Source: Rhodanobacter denitrificans (lineage in GTDB: Bacteria > Pseudomonadota > Gammaproteobacteria > Xanthomonadales > Rhodanobacteraceae). From it: 64,000 nt of DNA. Below the pieces are notes generated by a model. It did not search any database and was not told the DNA's origin. It saw nothing but the letters and a program-made list of their open reading frames with translations. How positions within the stretch are numbered: position 1 is the stretch's first letter; each line of letters opens with the position of its first letter. The position numbers and the translations under genes were made by a program. The DNA is taken from assembly GCA_003241385.1 (NCBI GenBank), contig QFPO01000002.1, positions 124,001-188,000 of the forward strand, given 5' to 3'. Shown here piece by piece: positions 9,183 to 17,385 of this stretch.

Positions 9183-11075
9183 TCAAGGCGCGCGCTCGCC
9201 GAGCGCCAGCACCTGCGCGTCGCCGCCGGCGGGCCGCGTCGCGAATTCCGGCAGCAGGCCGTCGAGCAGACGCCGCAGCGCGTCCTCGTCGTAGTCGCGC
9301 GCGGCCAGCGCGCCCTGACGCAGCTGGTTCGCCAGCAGCTCCCAGGACATCAGCCGCGACTGGGCGAGGAAGATCTTGGCGTGCGTGGTCTGCTGGTAGT
9401 TCTCGAGCGGGTGGAACAGCTCCTCGAACAGCTTCTCGCCGGGGCGCAGGCCGGTGAAGACGATGCCGATGTCGCGGCCGGGCTGCTTGCCGGCCAGCCG
9501 GATCATCTGCTCGGCGAGGTAGCGCACCTGCACCGGCTCGCCCATGTCGAGCGCGAAGATTTCGCCGCCGCGACCGAGCACGCAGGCCTGCAGGATCAAC
9601 TGCGCGGCCTCGGGGATCGTCATGAAGTAGCGCGTGATCTGGGGGTGCGTGACCGTCACCGGACCGCCGGCGCGGATCTGCTCGCGAAACAGCGGCACGA
9701 CCGAGCCGGCCGAATCGAGCACGTTGCCGAAGCGCACCGTGATGAAGCGCGTGCGCGAATGCGCCGCGAAGTTCTGGCAGAACAGCTCGGCCACGCGCTT
9801 GCATGCGCCCATGACGCTGGACGGATTGACCGCCTTGTCGGTCGAGATCAGCACGAAGCTGCCGGCGCCGTGGCGGTCGGCGGCCTCGGCGACGACCTGG
9901 GTCGCCAGCACGTTGTTGCGGAACGCCTCGCGGATCTGCCCCTGCAGCAGCGGCACATGCTTGTAGGCCGCGGCGTGGAAGACCACCTCCGGACGCGCCG
10001 CCGCGAACGCGCGCTCGCAGGCGATCGCATCGCCGCAATCGCCGATGCGCGCATCGAGCAGCAGGTCCGGATACTCGCGGCGCAGCTCCTGCTCGATGCG
10101 GTAGAGGTTGTACTCGGACTGCTCGAGGATCGTCAGCGTCGCCGCGCCGAGCCGCGCGACCTGCCGGCACAGTTCCGAGCCGATCGAGCCGCCGCCGCCG
10201 GTGATCAGGACGCGCTTGCCGGAGATGCCGGTGCGGATCGCGGTCCAGTCGAGCTGGACCGGATCGCGACCGAGCAGATCCTCGATCGCGACTTCCTTCA
10301 GTTCGTTGAAGCTCGAGCGGCCGGCGACGATGTCCTCGAGCCGCGGCACCGTGCGGAACGGCAGGCCGGTCTCCTCGCACAGGCCGACCACGCGCCGCAT
10401 CTGCATGTTGGTCGCCGACGGCATCGCGATCAGCAGCATCTGCGCGGCGGTTTCGCGCGCGAGCACCGGCAGATCGGCCAAGTGGCCGAGCACCGGCACG
10501 CCGTGGACACGTCCGCCACGCAGCTTGGCGTCGTCGTCGAGCACGCCGACCGGACGGTAGCGGTTCTCATGGAGCAGATCGCGGACCAGGGCCGCGCCGG
10601 CGCGACCGGCGCCGAGCACCAGCACGCGCTGCGCCGAGCGGCCGCCGCTGAAATCCAGATGGCTGTCCTTCCAGTACCGGTACAGCAGGCGCGGGCCGCC
10701 GAGCAGGATCGACAACACCAGCGGATAGATCACCAGCACCGCGCGCGGGACGCTGTCGAGGCGGTTGTAGAGGAACAGCACCAGTGCCGCGGCCAGCGCA
10801 CCGAGCACGCTGGCGCGCGCGATGTTCCACAGGTCCGGCAGGCTCGCGAAGCGCCACAACCCCTTGTACAGACCGGTCAGCCAGAACACCGCGCCCTGCG
10901 CGGCCAGCACCAGGCCGAGCTCGGGCGTCAGCCAGCCGATCTGCGGCGGCTCGGCCAGCAGCGAATAGCGCACGACGTTGGCGACGACCCAGGCCAGCGC
11001 GACCATCGTCAGATCGTGCAGGACCACCGCGAGGCGCGGATGGATCGCCGCCATGGCCGATCGCAGCATCGTCAT
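9183..11075 (-). CDS. Membrane-bound nucleoside-diphosphate-sugar 4,6-dehydratase (WbpM/CapD family)
   Basis: This 630-residue protein has four predicted N-terminal membrane helices, a first nucleotide-binding domain and a catalytic short-chain dehydrogenase domain with the TGGGGSIGSE NAD motif. The active site reads STDKAVNPSSVMGACK, where methionine replaces the usual tyrosine. That is typical of WbpM/PglF-type UDP-GlcNAc 4,6-dehydratases, which make precursors of diamino- or deoxy-sugars for surface glycans. The ATG at 11075 overlaps the stop of the upstream glycosyltransferase as ATGA, which fixes the start. Substrate is inferred from family only. Confidence 0.9.
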   Translation of the reverse strand: MTMLRSAMAAIHPRLAVVLHDLTMVALAWVVANVVRYSLLAEPPQIGWLTPELGLVLAAQGAVFWLTGLYKGLWRFASLPDLWNIARASVLGALAAALVLFLYNRLDSVPRAVLVIYPLVLSILLGGPRLLYRYWKDSHLDFSGGRSAQRVLVLGAGRAGAALVRDLLHENRYRPVGVLDDDAKLRGGRVHGVPVLGHLADLPVLARETAAQMLLIAMPSATNMQMRRVVGLCEETGLPFRTVPRLEDIVAGRSSFNELKEVAIEDLLGRDPVQLDWTAIRTGISGKRVLITGGGGSIGSELCRQVARLGAATLTILEQSEYNLYRIEQELRREYPDLLLDARIGDCGDAIACERAFAAARPEVVFHAAAYKHVPLLQGQIREAFRNNVLATQVVAEAADRHGAGSFVLISTDKAVNPSSVMGACKRVAELFCQNFAAHSRTRFITVRFGNVLDSAGSVVPLFREQIRAGGPVTVTHPQITRYFMTIPEAAQLILQACVLGRGGEIFALDMGEPVQVRYLAEQMIRLAGKQPGRDIGIVFTGLRPGEKLFEELFHPLENYQQTTHAKIFLAQSRLMSWELLANQLRQGALAARDYDEDALRRLLDGLLPEFATRPAGGDAQVLALGERAP

Positions 11076-12193
11076 CGCGCGCTCCGCGTCCGCACGCGGC
11101 GCAAACAGTGCCGCCGGCCGGCGCACCACAGCACGAGCCCGCCGGCGTAGACCGCGGCACAGGCGCCCCACACGGCGGGCGGCGCCTCAAACGGACCGAT
11201 GGCGATGTTCGACATGGCGCCAGACACCCGAGGTGAACGATTGATCCAGCACAGCACCGGCACGACGACGCCGAGATTCCACAGCGCATAGAACGCGACG
11301 ACCCGCGGATGGCTGCGCCCGCTGCGCACCAGCCACTGGTAGAGGTGCTCGCGGTGCGCACTATACCAACGCCGGCCGCGCAGCATGCGCGACAGCAAGG
11401 TAGCCGAGGCGTCGACAACGAAGGCCGAACAGACGATCGCGACGTTGACCGGCGCCAGCGCGGTCTGCCCCAGATGGGCCAGGCCGAGCAGCGCGATCAG
11501 CAGGCCGAGCACGCCGCTGCCGACGTCGCCCATGAAGATGCGCGCGCGCGGAAAGTTGAACGGTATGAAGCCGCCGACCGCGGCGGCCATGACGAGCGCC
11601 GCGGCGGCCGGCGCCGGCGCACCGTAGCGGCCGAGCAGAACCGCCATCGCGACGAATACGAACAGCGCCTGCAGCGCGAGCAGGCCGTCGATGCCGTCCA
11701 TGAAGTTGTGCAGGTTGATGCTCCAGACGATCGTGACCACGACCACCAGCACGAGCAGCAGATAGCCGGCCAGCACCGCGCCGTACGGGCTCGCGAGCGC
11801 CTGCATCGCCGGGCCCGGATCGGTCGCGAACGCCAGCAGCGTCGGCATGCACACCAGCAGCGCGGCCAGCGCATGCACGGCCAGCCGCGTCGCTGCGCCG
11901 AGCGGCCGGTGATCGTCGATCCAGCCGATCGCCGCGACCAGCGCGATCGCCGCGACGACCGGCCAGCGTTCCGGCGCCCACAGCGCGATCGGCACGCCGA
12001 CGCAGAGCAGGATCGCCGCGACGATCGCGATGCCGCCGCCGCGCGGCGTCGGCACCGTATGCGAGCGGCGCTGGCCGGGCTGGTCGATCAGGCGGCGGCG
12101 CAGTGCATAGGCGATGCTGGCGCGGGTCGCCAGCCCCGACAGCGCGAACGCCAGCACGGCGAGCAGCGCCGCGGTCGTCGCCGGTGCGGCCAT
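11072..12193 (-). CDS. WecA-type undecaprenyl-phosphate sugar-1-phosphate transferase
   Basis: This polytopic membrane protein (373 residues, about ten hydrophobic segments) belongs to the MraY/WecA glycosyltransferase family 4. Members load the first sugar phosphate onto undecaprenyl phosphate. Motifs visible in order are PTPRGGG, the DDH aspartates, NLHNFMDGIDG, FMGDVGS and HREHLYQW. Together with the overlapping WbpM-type dehydratase it looks like the initiation pair for O-antigen or another polysaccharide. It starts 9 bp after lapB. The sugar (GlcNAc, QuiNAc or FucNAc) is not deducible here. Confidence 0.9.
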   Translation of the reverse strand: MAAPATTAALLAVLAFALSGLATRASIAYALRRRLIDQPGQRRSHTVPTPRGGGIAIVAAILLCVGVPIALWAPERWPVVAAIALVAAIGWIDDHRPLGAATRLAVHALAALLVCMPTLLAFATDPGPAMQALASPYGAVLAGYLLLVLVVVVTIVWSINLHNFMDGIDGLLALQALFVFVAMAVLLGRYGAPAPAAAALVMAAAVGGFIPFNFPRARIFMGDVGSGVLGLLIALLGLAHLGQTALAPVNVAIVCSAFVVDASATLLSRMLRGRRWYSAHREHLYQWLVRSGRSHPRVVAFYALWNLGVVVPVLCWINRSPRVSGAMSNIAIGPFEAPPAVWGACAAVYAGGLVLWCAGRRHCLRRVRTRSAR

Positions 12194-12202
12194 GCCGATG
12201 CC

Positions 12203-13375
12203 CTACTCGCCGACCACGCCGTGGATCGGGCGCACCGATTCCCAGCTCTTGCAGCTCGGACACTGCCAGTGGTGCGCCTTGGCGCCGAAGCCGCAGCGGT
12301 TGCAGCGGTACATCGCCTGGCCCTCGAGCAGCTTGCGCGCCAGCTCGCGCAGCAGCAGCAGGTTCTCGCGCGCCTCGCCGCGCGAGCGGTCCAGGCTGAC
12401 GTCGATCAGCGCGATCAATGCGCGCACCGACGGGCGCTGGCGCAGGGTCTGGTTCAGATAGTCGATCGCGACGGCCTCGCCGCGCGTGCTCGCGTAGAGC
12501 TTGGCCAGCGCGAGCACCGGCGAGACGCCCTTGTAGCGTTCGCTGATGCCGAGCAGGAATGCCTCGGCGCGCTGCATGCGCTGCAGGCGCGCGTAGCAGT
12601 CGAGCAGCGGCGCCAGGATCTCCGGCACATAGTCGACGTCCTGCTCGGCGACGCGCTCGAACGCGGCGGCGGCCTCGGCCAGGTTGCCGCGCGCGACCTC
12701 GATGTGGCCACGCACGATGCTCGCGCGCACGCAGCGGCCCTCCGCGCCCTCGGCCTGGTCCAGATACGCCAGCGCGGTCGGCCAGTCGGCCTGCGCGCGC
12801 GCCTGTTCGGCGAGCTCGCAGTAGAACTGCGCGATGATCGCCGCCTGCGGATCGCCGCCGGCCTTCTCGAGCCGGCGCGCGTGTTCGATCGCCTTGTTCC
12901 AGTCGCGCTCGTGCTGGTAGATCGCGATCAGATGCCGCAGCGCCGAGGGCGCCAGCGCGTCCATCGCGACGAGATCGCTGAACAGCGTCTCGGCACGGTC
13001 GAGCAGACCGGCGCGCATGTAGTCCTCACCGAGCTCGAGCAGGGCGACGGTCTTCTCCGATTCACTCAGGTTGGGCCGGGCGATCAGATGCTGATGCACG
13101 CGGATCGCGCGCTCGACCTCGCCGCGGCGGCGGAACAGGTTGCCGAGCGCCAGATGCGTCTCGACGGTGTCGCGGTTGATCTCGGCGAGCTTGAGGAAGA
13201 CCTCGATCGCCTTGTCCTGCTGTTCGTTGAGCAGGTAGTTGAGGCCGCGGAAGTAGCTGGTCGACAGCTCGTTGACGCGGGCGCCGGAGCTGCGTTCGCT
13301 ACCGCGACGCCCCAGCAGCCAGCCCGACAGCGCAGCGACCGGGAGCAGCGCGAACAGCCAGGCGAGTGCGTTCAT
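12203..13375 (-). CDS. lapB: Lipopolysaccharide assembly protein LapB (YciM)
   Basis: LapB is an inner-membrane-anchored TPR protein that controls LPS level by steering FtsH proteolysis of LpxC. The 390 residues show one N-terminal membrane helix, about nine TPR-like helix pairs, and a C-terminal rubredoxin-like zinc site with four cysteines (C358, C361, C372, C375). The start codon overlaps the lapA stop as ATGA, so the two are translationally coupled. The lapA-lapB pair directly behind ihfB reproduces the Xanthomonadales and Pseudomonas arrangement. Confidence 0.95.
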   Translation of the reverse strand: MNALAWLFALLPVAALSGWLLGRRGSERSSGARVNELSTSYFRGLNYLLNEQQDKAIEVFLKLAEINRDTVETHLALGNLFRRRGEVERAIRVHQHLIARPNLSESEKTVALLELGEDYMRAGLLDRAETLFSDLVAMDALAPSALRHLIAIYQHERDWNKAIEHARRLEKAGGDPQAAIIAQFYCELAEQARAQADWPTALAYLDQAEGAEGRCVRASIVRGHIEVARGNLAEAAAAFERVAEQDVDYVPEILAPLLDCYARLQRMQRAEAFLLGISERYKGVSPVLALAKLYASTRGEAVAIDYLNQTLRQRPSVRALIALIDVSLDRSRGEARENLLLLRELARKLLEGQAMYRCNRCGFGAKAHHWQCPSCKSWESVRPIHGVVGE

Positions 13376-13662
13376 GCACCACCGGGTACCACGGGTTCGG
13401 CGGCGGCGGTCGACGGCGCCGGCACGGCGGCCGCAGCGGCCGCCTTCGCGCGGCGGCGCTCACGACGCCCGCGCGCGAACCAGACCAGGCAGCCGCCGCA
13501 GAGCCAGCCGAGCATCAGGGCGGCCAGCAACGCGGCGCCTTTCGGCGCTGAGACGCTGAGGAAATAGAGGTCGACGCTGATCGTCTCGGCGTTGAGCGCG
13601 CCGAACACGGCGCCGAACGCGGCGAACAGGATCACCAGCAGTAAGGTCAGGCCGGTACGCAT
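13372..13662 (-). CDS. lapA: LapA family inner-membrane protein (DUF1049)
   Basis: This small membrane protein accompanies LapB in LPS homeostasis. I choose the ATG at 13662 (96 residues), which begins MRTGLTLLLVILFAAFG; an ATG 13 codons upstream adds a non-family stretch. Two membrane helices flank the LNAETISVDLYFLSVSAPKG segment, and the NAETISVDLYF part is typical of DUF1049. A basic, alanine-rich cytoplasmic tail follows. It overlaps lapB by 4 bp and lies 53 bp after ihfB. Confidence 0.88.
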   Translation of the reverse strand: MRTGLTLLLVILFAAFGAVFGALNAETISVDLYFLSVSAPKGAALLAALMLGWLCGGCLVWFARGRRERRRAKAAAAAAVPAPSTAAAEPVVPGGA

Positions 13663-13715
13663 CGCGATCTCAACGCGAACGAACGGCAGGGCGGGCCGCA
13701 CGGCGGCACGACCGG

Positions 13716-14024
13716 TCAGTCGTTGGACTGGAGCAGCTGCTTGGCCGACTCATTGACGCGCTCACGCAGTTCCTTGCCCGGCTTGAAGTGCGGCACGTGC
13801 TTGCCCGGCAAGGCCACCGCGTCGCCGGTCTTGGGATTGCGCCCCATGCGCGGCGGACGGTAGTGCAGCGAGAAGCTGCCGAAACCGCGGATCTCGATAC
13901 GATCGCCGTCGGCCAGCGCCTGACTCATCTGTTCGAGCAGGCTCTTGACCGCCAGCTCCACGTCGTTGGCCGCCAAGTGCACCTGGCGCGCAGCCAACGC
14001 TTCAATCAACTCCGACTTGGTCAT
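13716..14024 (-). CDS. ihfB: Integration host factor beta subunit
   Basis: IHF-beta is the DNA-bending nucleoid protein partner of IHF-alpha. The 102 residues carry the DNABII signature around GRNPKTGDAVALPGKHVPHFKPGKEL, with the DNA-intercalating proline in GRNPKTG. It follows rpsA by 110 bp, the conserved rpsA-ihfB linkage of gammaproteobacteria. Two hairpins lie in that spacer. IHF normally works with sigma-54, and rpoN is present at 40108, so the partner machinery is in the same window. Confidence 0.96.
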   Translation of the reverse strand: MTKSELIEALAARQVHLAANDVELAVKSLLEQMSQALADGDRIEIRGFGSFSLHYRPPRMGRNPKTGDAVALPGKHVPHFKPGKELRERVNESAKQLLQSND

Positions 14025-14052
14025 CGACGCGGGATGTTCCGGTTGTGGGCCA

Positions 14053-14080
14053 CCGCTGCCCGCCCGAAGGCGGGCAGCGG
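14053..14080 (-). terminator. UUCG-capped hairpin in rpsA-ihfB spacer
   Basis: A perfect 12-bp stem (14053-14064 with 14069-14080) closes a four-base loop that reads UUCG with C-G closure on the minus-strand RNA, an exceptionally stable tetraloop. No U-run follows. It could attenuate, partially terminate or protect the rpsA 3' end. Confidence 0.5.
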
Positions 14081-14095
14081 GGTCGTTTCATCGCA

Positions 14096-14113
14096 CTCCG
14101 TCCGCAGACGGAG
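14096..14113 (-). terminator. Second hairpin after rpsA
   Basis: A perfect 7-bp stem (14096-14102 with 14107-14113) and a 4-nt loop lie about 20 nt after the rpsA stop and just before the UUCG hairpin in the transcript. The pair forms a tandem structured 3' region. Confidence 0.4.
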
Positions 14114-14134
14114 GCACCCCTGTGACGCGGGAGA

Positions 14135-15811
14135 TCAGTCGGCCGAGCGGCCGAGCTGTTCCTTGAGCAGCGCACCCAGCTTGGTGGTGCCGCCCGACGC
14201 GCTCTGGTACTCCTCGAGCGTCTGCTGCAGCTCTTCCTCGTCCTTGGCGCGGATCGACAGCTGCAGGCTGCGACCCTTGCGGTCCATGCCGGTGTACTTG
14301 GCTTCGACCGTATCGCCGACCTTGAGGTACTGCGTCGCGTCCTCGACCCGCTCCTTGGCGATGTCGTTGGCGCGCAGATAGCCTTCGACGCCGTCGCCGA
14401 GGTCGATCGTCGCACCGCGCGCATCGACTTCGCGGACCGTGCCGCTGACGATGCTGCCGCGCGGATGAGCCGCCATGAACTGGCCGAACGGATCCTGCTC
14501 GAGCTGCTTGACGCCGAGCGAGATGCGCTCGCGCTCCGGATCGACCGCCAGCACCACCGCCTCGATCTCCTCGCCCTTCTTGAAGTTGCGGACCAGGTCT
14601 TCGCCGGTGGTCTGCCAGGAGATGTCCGACAGATGGACCAGACCGTCGATGCCGCCTTCCAGACCGACGAAGATGCCGAAGTCGGTGATCGACTTGATCG
14701 TGCCGATGACCTTGTCGTTCTTCTTGTGGATCGCGGCGAAGGCTTCCCACGGGTTGGCGCGGGTCTGCTTCATGCCGAGCGAGATGCGGCGACGCTCCTC
14801 GTCGACGTCCAGGACCATGACCTCGACCTCGTCGCCGACCTGGACCATCTTGCCCGGGTTGACGTTCTTGTTGGTCCAGTCCATTTCCGAGACGTGCACG
14901 AGGCCTTCGACGCCCGGCTCGAGCTCGACGAAGCAGCCGTAGTCGGTGACGTTGCTGACCTTGCCGAACAGGCGGGTGCCGGTCGGGTAGCGACGCGAGA
15001 TCGCGACCCACGGATCCTCGCCGAGCTGCTTGAGGCCGAGGCTGACGCGATTGCGCTCGCGGTCGAACTTGAGCACGCGCACGTCGAGCTCGTCGCCGAC
15101 GTTGACCACTTCGGACGGATGGCGCACGCGCTTCCACGCCATGTCGGTGATGTGCAGCAGGCCGTCGATGCCGCCGAGGTCGACGAACGCACCGTAGTCG
15201 GTGAGGTTCTTGACGACGCCCTTGACGACCGCGCCTTCCTGCAGGCGGTCCAGCAGCTGCTCGCGCTCGACGCTGAACTCGCTCTCGACCACCGCGCGAC
15301 GCGAGACCACCACGTTGTTGCGCTTGCGGTCGAGCTTGATGATCTTGAACTCGAGTTCCTTGCCCTCGAGGTAGGACGGATCGCGCACCGGACGCACGTC
15401 GACCAGCGAGCCCGGCAGGAACGCGCGGACGTCCTTGATGTCGACGGTGAAGCCGCCCTTGACCTTGCCGGAGATCCGGCCGGTGATCGCGGCATTGGCG
15501 GTCTGCGCCTCTTCGAGCTCGTCCCACACCAGCGAGCGCTTGGCCTTCTCGCGCGAGAGCATCGTCTCGCCGAAGCCGTTCTCGATCGAGTCGAGCGCGA
15601 CCTTGACCTCGTCGCCGACGTTGATCTCGAGTTCGCCCAGATCGTTCTTGAACTGCTCGATCGGAATGATGCCCTCGGACTTCAGGCCCGCGTTGACGAC
15701 GACGACGTCGTTGCGAATGTCGACGACGATGCCGGACACGATGGCGCCGGAGCGCAGCTTGGCCAGCGAGGACTGGCTCTGTTCGAACAGCTCAGCAAAA
15801 CTTTCGGTCAT
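14135..15811 (-). CDS. rpsA: 30S ribosomal protein S1
   Basis: S1 binds mRNA upstream of start codons and feeds weakly structured or poor-SD messages to the 30S subunit. The 558 residues (557 in E. coli) hold six S1 OB-fold repeats. The first two bind the ribosome, and the later four show repeated GxVxxITDFGxFV-type cores and DLSW/VHVSEMDW endings. The ATG at 15811 (MTESFAELFEQS) matches the family start; the frame is open upstream but the extra residues are not S1-like. Only a weak GGA precedes the start, and the leader is strongly folded, as expected for an autoregulated rpsA. Confidence 0.97.
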   Translation of the reverse strand: MTESFAELFEQSQSSLAKLRSGAIVSGIVVDIRNDVVVVNAGLKSEGIIPIEQFKNDLGELEINVGDEVKVALDSIENGFGETMLSREKAKRSLVWDELEEAQTANAAITGRISGKVKGGFTVDIKDVRAFLPGSLVDVRPVRDPSYLEGKELEFKIIKLDRKRNNVVVSRRAVVESEFSVEREQLLDRLQEGAVVKGVVKNLTDYGAFVDLGGIDGLLHITDMAWKRVRHPSEVVNVGDELDVRVLKFDRERNRVSLGLKQLGEDPWVAISRRYPTGTRLFGKVSNVTDYGCFVELEPGVEGLVHVSEMDWTNKNVNPGKMVQVGDEVEVMVLDVDEERRRISLGMKQTRANPWEAFAAIHKKNDKVIGTIKSITDFGIFVGLEGGIDGLVHLSDISWQTTGEDLVRNFKKGEEIEAVVLAVDPERERISLGVKQLEQDPFGQFMAAHPRGSIVSGTVREVDARGATIDLGDGVEGYLRANDIAKERVEDATQYLKVGDTVEAKYTGMDRKGRSLQLSIRAKDEEELQQTLEEYQSASGGTTKLGALLKEQLGRSAD

Positions 15812-15854
15812 GTTGGTATCCAGTTGAAGACAACAGATCGCAGTCGCCGCCGGC

Positions 15855-15945
15855 GCGGGTCCCAACCCGCGAGACGAGGCTCGATCCACCTGTCGAGGGT
15901 GCCGTGTCGTCGGCACCGTGTGAGTTCCCGGCGCACGTGCGCCGG
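15855..15945 (-). promoter_or_regulatory. Structured rpsA leader with three hairpins
   Basis: Three perfect hairpins lie in the 153-bp cmk-rpsA spacer. They are 15928-15945 (an 18-bp palindrome, 7-bp stem), 15898-15917 (7-bp stem, 6-nt loop) and 15855-15870 (6-bp stem, 4-nt loop). Downstream comes an unfolded AC/U-rich stretch with only a weak SD before the ATG. This mirrors the three-hairpin, SD-poor translation-initiation region through which S1 represses its own mRNA in E. coli. Homology of the fold is inferred, not tested. Confidence 0.5.
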
Positions 15946-15964
15946 ACCGTTCCCTTCCGTACGA

Positions 15965-16654
15965 TCAGGAGGCCGGACGCACCAGCGCCAGCACGCGCGA
16001 CACCACCGCCTGGACCGGCATACCGGTCGTGTCGATGATGACGGCATCGGCGGCCGGCTTGAGCGGCGCCACCACGCGGGCGGCGTCGCGCGCGTCGCGC
16101 GCCTCGATTTCATGCAAAAGGGCGGCGAGTGTAACGCTCAACCCCTTTTCTTTCAACTGTTTATACCGGCGCTGTGCACGCTCGGCTGCGCTGGCCGTCA
16201 GAAACACCTTGTACGGGGCGTCCGGGAAGATCACCGTGCCCATGTCGCGACCGTCGGCGACCAGGCCCGGCGCACGGCGAAAACCGCGCTGGCGCTCGAA
16301 CAGGGCCGCCCGCACGCCGGGGATCGCCGCGATCGCCGAAGCCGCCGCGCCGGCCGTTTCGGTGCGCAGCTCGTCGGTCGCGTCGTGGCCGTTGACGATC
16401 ACGCGCGTCTCGCCGCCGTCGCCGGGGTCGCGGAACCGGATCTTCGTGGTCTGCGCGCAGCGCGTGACCGCGTCGGCGTCGGACAGGTCCAGATCGGCCG
16501 AGCCGGCGGCATAGCCGACCGCCCGGTACAGCGCTCCGGAGTCGAGCAGATGCCAGCCGAGCGCCTCGGCGACCAGACGGCTGACCGTTCCCTTGCCCGA
16601 ACCGGAGGGGCCGTCGATCGTCAGGACCGGGGCGGAAGGCGATGCCGGCGTCAT
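15965..16654 (-). CDS. cmk: Cytidylate kinase
   Basis: Cmk phosphorylates CMP and dCMP for nucleic acid and CDP-lipid or CMP-sugar synthesis. The 229 residues start with the P-loop in TIDGPSGSGKGTVSRLVAEAL, followed by LLDSGALYRAVGYAA, the CMP-binding region. I take the ATG at 16654, which has GAGGAG eight bases upstream. The cmk-rpsA-ihfB order is conserved. In this genome a divergent usp gene separates cmk from aroA, so cmk needs its own promoter, for which TAAAAT at 16685-16680 is a candidate. Confidence 0.95.
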   Translation of the reverse strand: MTPASPSAPVLTIDGPSGSGKGTVSRLVAEALGWHLLDSGALYRAVGYAAGSADLDLSDADAVTRCAQTTKIRFRDPGDGGETRVIVNGHDATDELRTETAGAAASAIAAIPGVRAALFERQRGFRRAPGLVADGRDMGTVIFPDAPYKVFLTASAAERAQRRYKQLKEKGLSVTLAALLHEIEARDARDAARVVAPLKPAADAVIIDTTGMPVQAVVSRVLALVRPAS

Positions 16655-16679
16655 GGGAACTCCTCGGGCGCAATCGGCC

Positions 16680-16685
16680 ATTTTA
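16680..16685 (-). promoter_or_regulatory. Candidate -10 element for cmk-rpsA
   Basis: TAAAAT on the minus strand (five of six consensus bases) lies 26 bp upstream of the cmk start. I see no convincing -35, so this is a weak call. Confidence 0.35.
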
Positions 16686-16882
16686 TCAGGTCGCCGCGGC
16701 CGGACCGCGCCGGCCGGCCGCCGCGCGATCATCGAATCGGTCCATCGCAGGCGTGCCGTGGCGGGTCGGACGCGCGCGCCACGGCCGTCATCGTGCGCCA
16801 GGCCTCCAATCCGGATCGCGCCTCGCCGCCTCGCCGTGCAGCGCGACCCGCGGATCGCGCCGCACGGGCGCCGCGATGCGTT

Positions 16883-16924
16883 TTGATCCGGATCAACTGG
16901 CCCTCAGCCAGCCGCAGCGATGAT
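16883..16924 (+). promoter_or_regulatory. Perfect FNR/ANR box and class II promoter for usp
   Basis: TTGATCCGGATCAA at 16883-16896 matches the FNR/ANR consensus TTGAT-N4-ATCAA exactly. A GATGAT -10-like hexamer at 16919-16924 places the transcription start at about 16931. That puts the box centre at exactly -41.5, the classic position for FNR-type activation. No -35 element is needed in such promoters and none is seen. Confidence 0.75.
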
Positions 16925-16953
16925 GGCGGCCCGCCTCCCTGGAAGCACCTGCC

Positions 16954-17385
16954 ATGTTCAAGAAAATCCTCGTCCCGACCGACGGCAGTGCGCTGTCGCA
17001 CAAGGCGATCGCCGGCGCGATCGAACTGGCCTCGATCCTCGGCGCGAGCATCGTCGGCTACTGCGGCGCCGAGGCCTATCCGCTGTCGTTCGCCGAATAC
17101 ACGCTGGTCGATCCGGAGCAGTTCCGGCGCCAGGCGCTGAGCGGCGCCGAGCGCCATCTGCGCTACATCGCCGAGGCGGCCGCCGCCGCCGGCGTCTCGT
17201 GCCGCACCGTCGCGGACGAATGCGACACGGTCTGGAGCGGCATCATCGACACCGCGACCGGTCAGGGCTGTGACCTGATCTTCATGGCCTCGCACGGACG
17301 CCGCGGTCTGTCCGCCGCGCTGCTCGGCAGCGAGACGCAGAAGGTGCTGACGCACTCGAAGATTCCGGTGCTGGTCTACCGCTGA
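16954..17385 (+). CDS. Universal stress protein (UspA family)
   Basis: This 143-residue single-domain Usp protein starts MFKKILVPTDGS and ends with the ATP-binding Gly-rich pattern GRRGLSAALLGS, so it is probably an ATP-binding member. It is the only plus-strand gene inside the serC-to-galU minus-strand run, lying between cmk and aroA. Its 3' end overlaps aroA by 10 bp tail-to-tail. An ideal FNR/ANR site upstream predicts induction at low oxygen, as for ANR-controlled usp genes in Pseudomonas. A GGAAG sequence about 10 bases upstream serves as the ribosome-binding site. Confidence 0.92.
   Translation: MFKKILVPTDGSALSHKAIAGAIELASILGASIVGYCGAEAYPLSFAEYTLVDPEQFRRQALSGAERHLRYIAEAAAAAGVSCRTVADECDTVWSGIIDTATGQGCDLIFMASHGRRGLSAALLGSETQKVLTHSKIPVLVYR

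Noticed and set aside
11309..13567. Plus-strand frame of 752 codons over the WecA-type gene, lapB and lapA
   Set aside because: It crosses three real genes antisense and has shadow composition.
14465..17140. Plus-strand frame of 891 codons over rpsA and cmk
   Set aside because: It is antisense to six S1 repeats and the cmk P-loop; its Asp/Leu/Val periodicity mirrors the S1 repeats.
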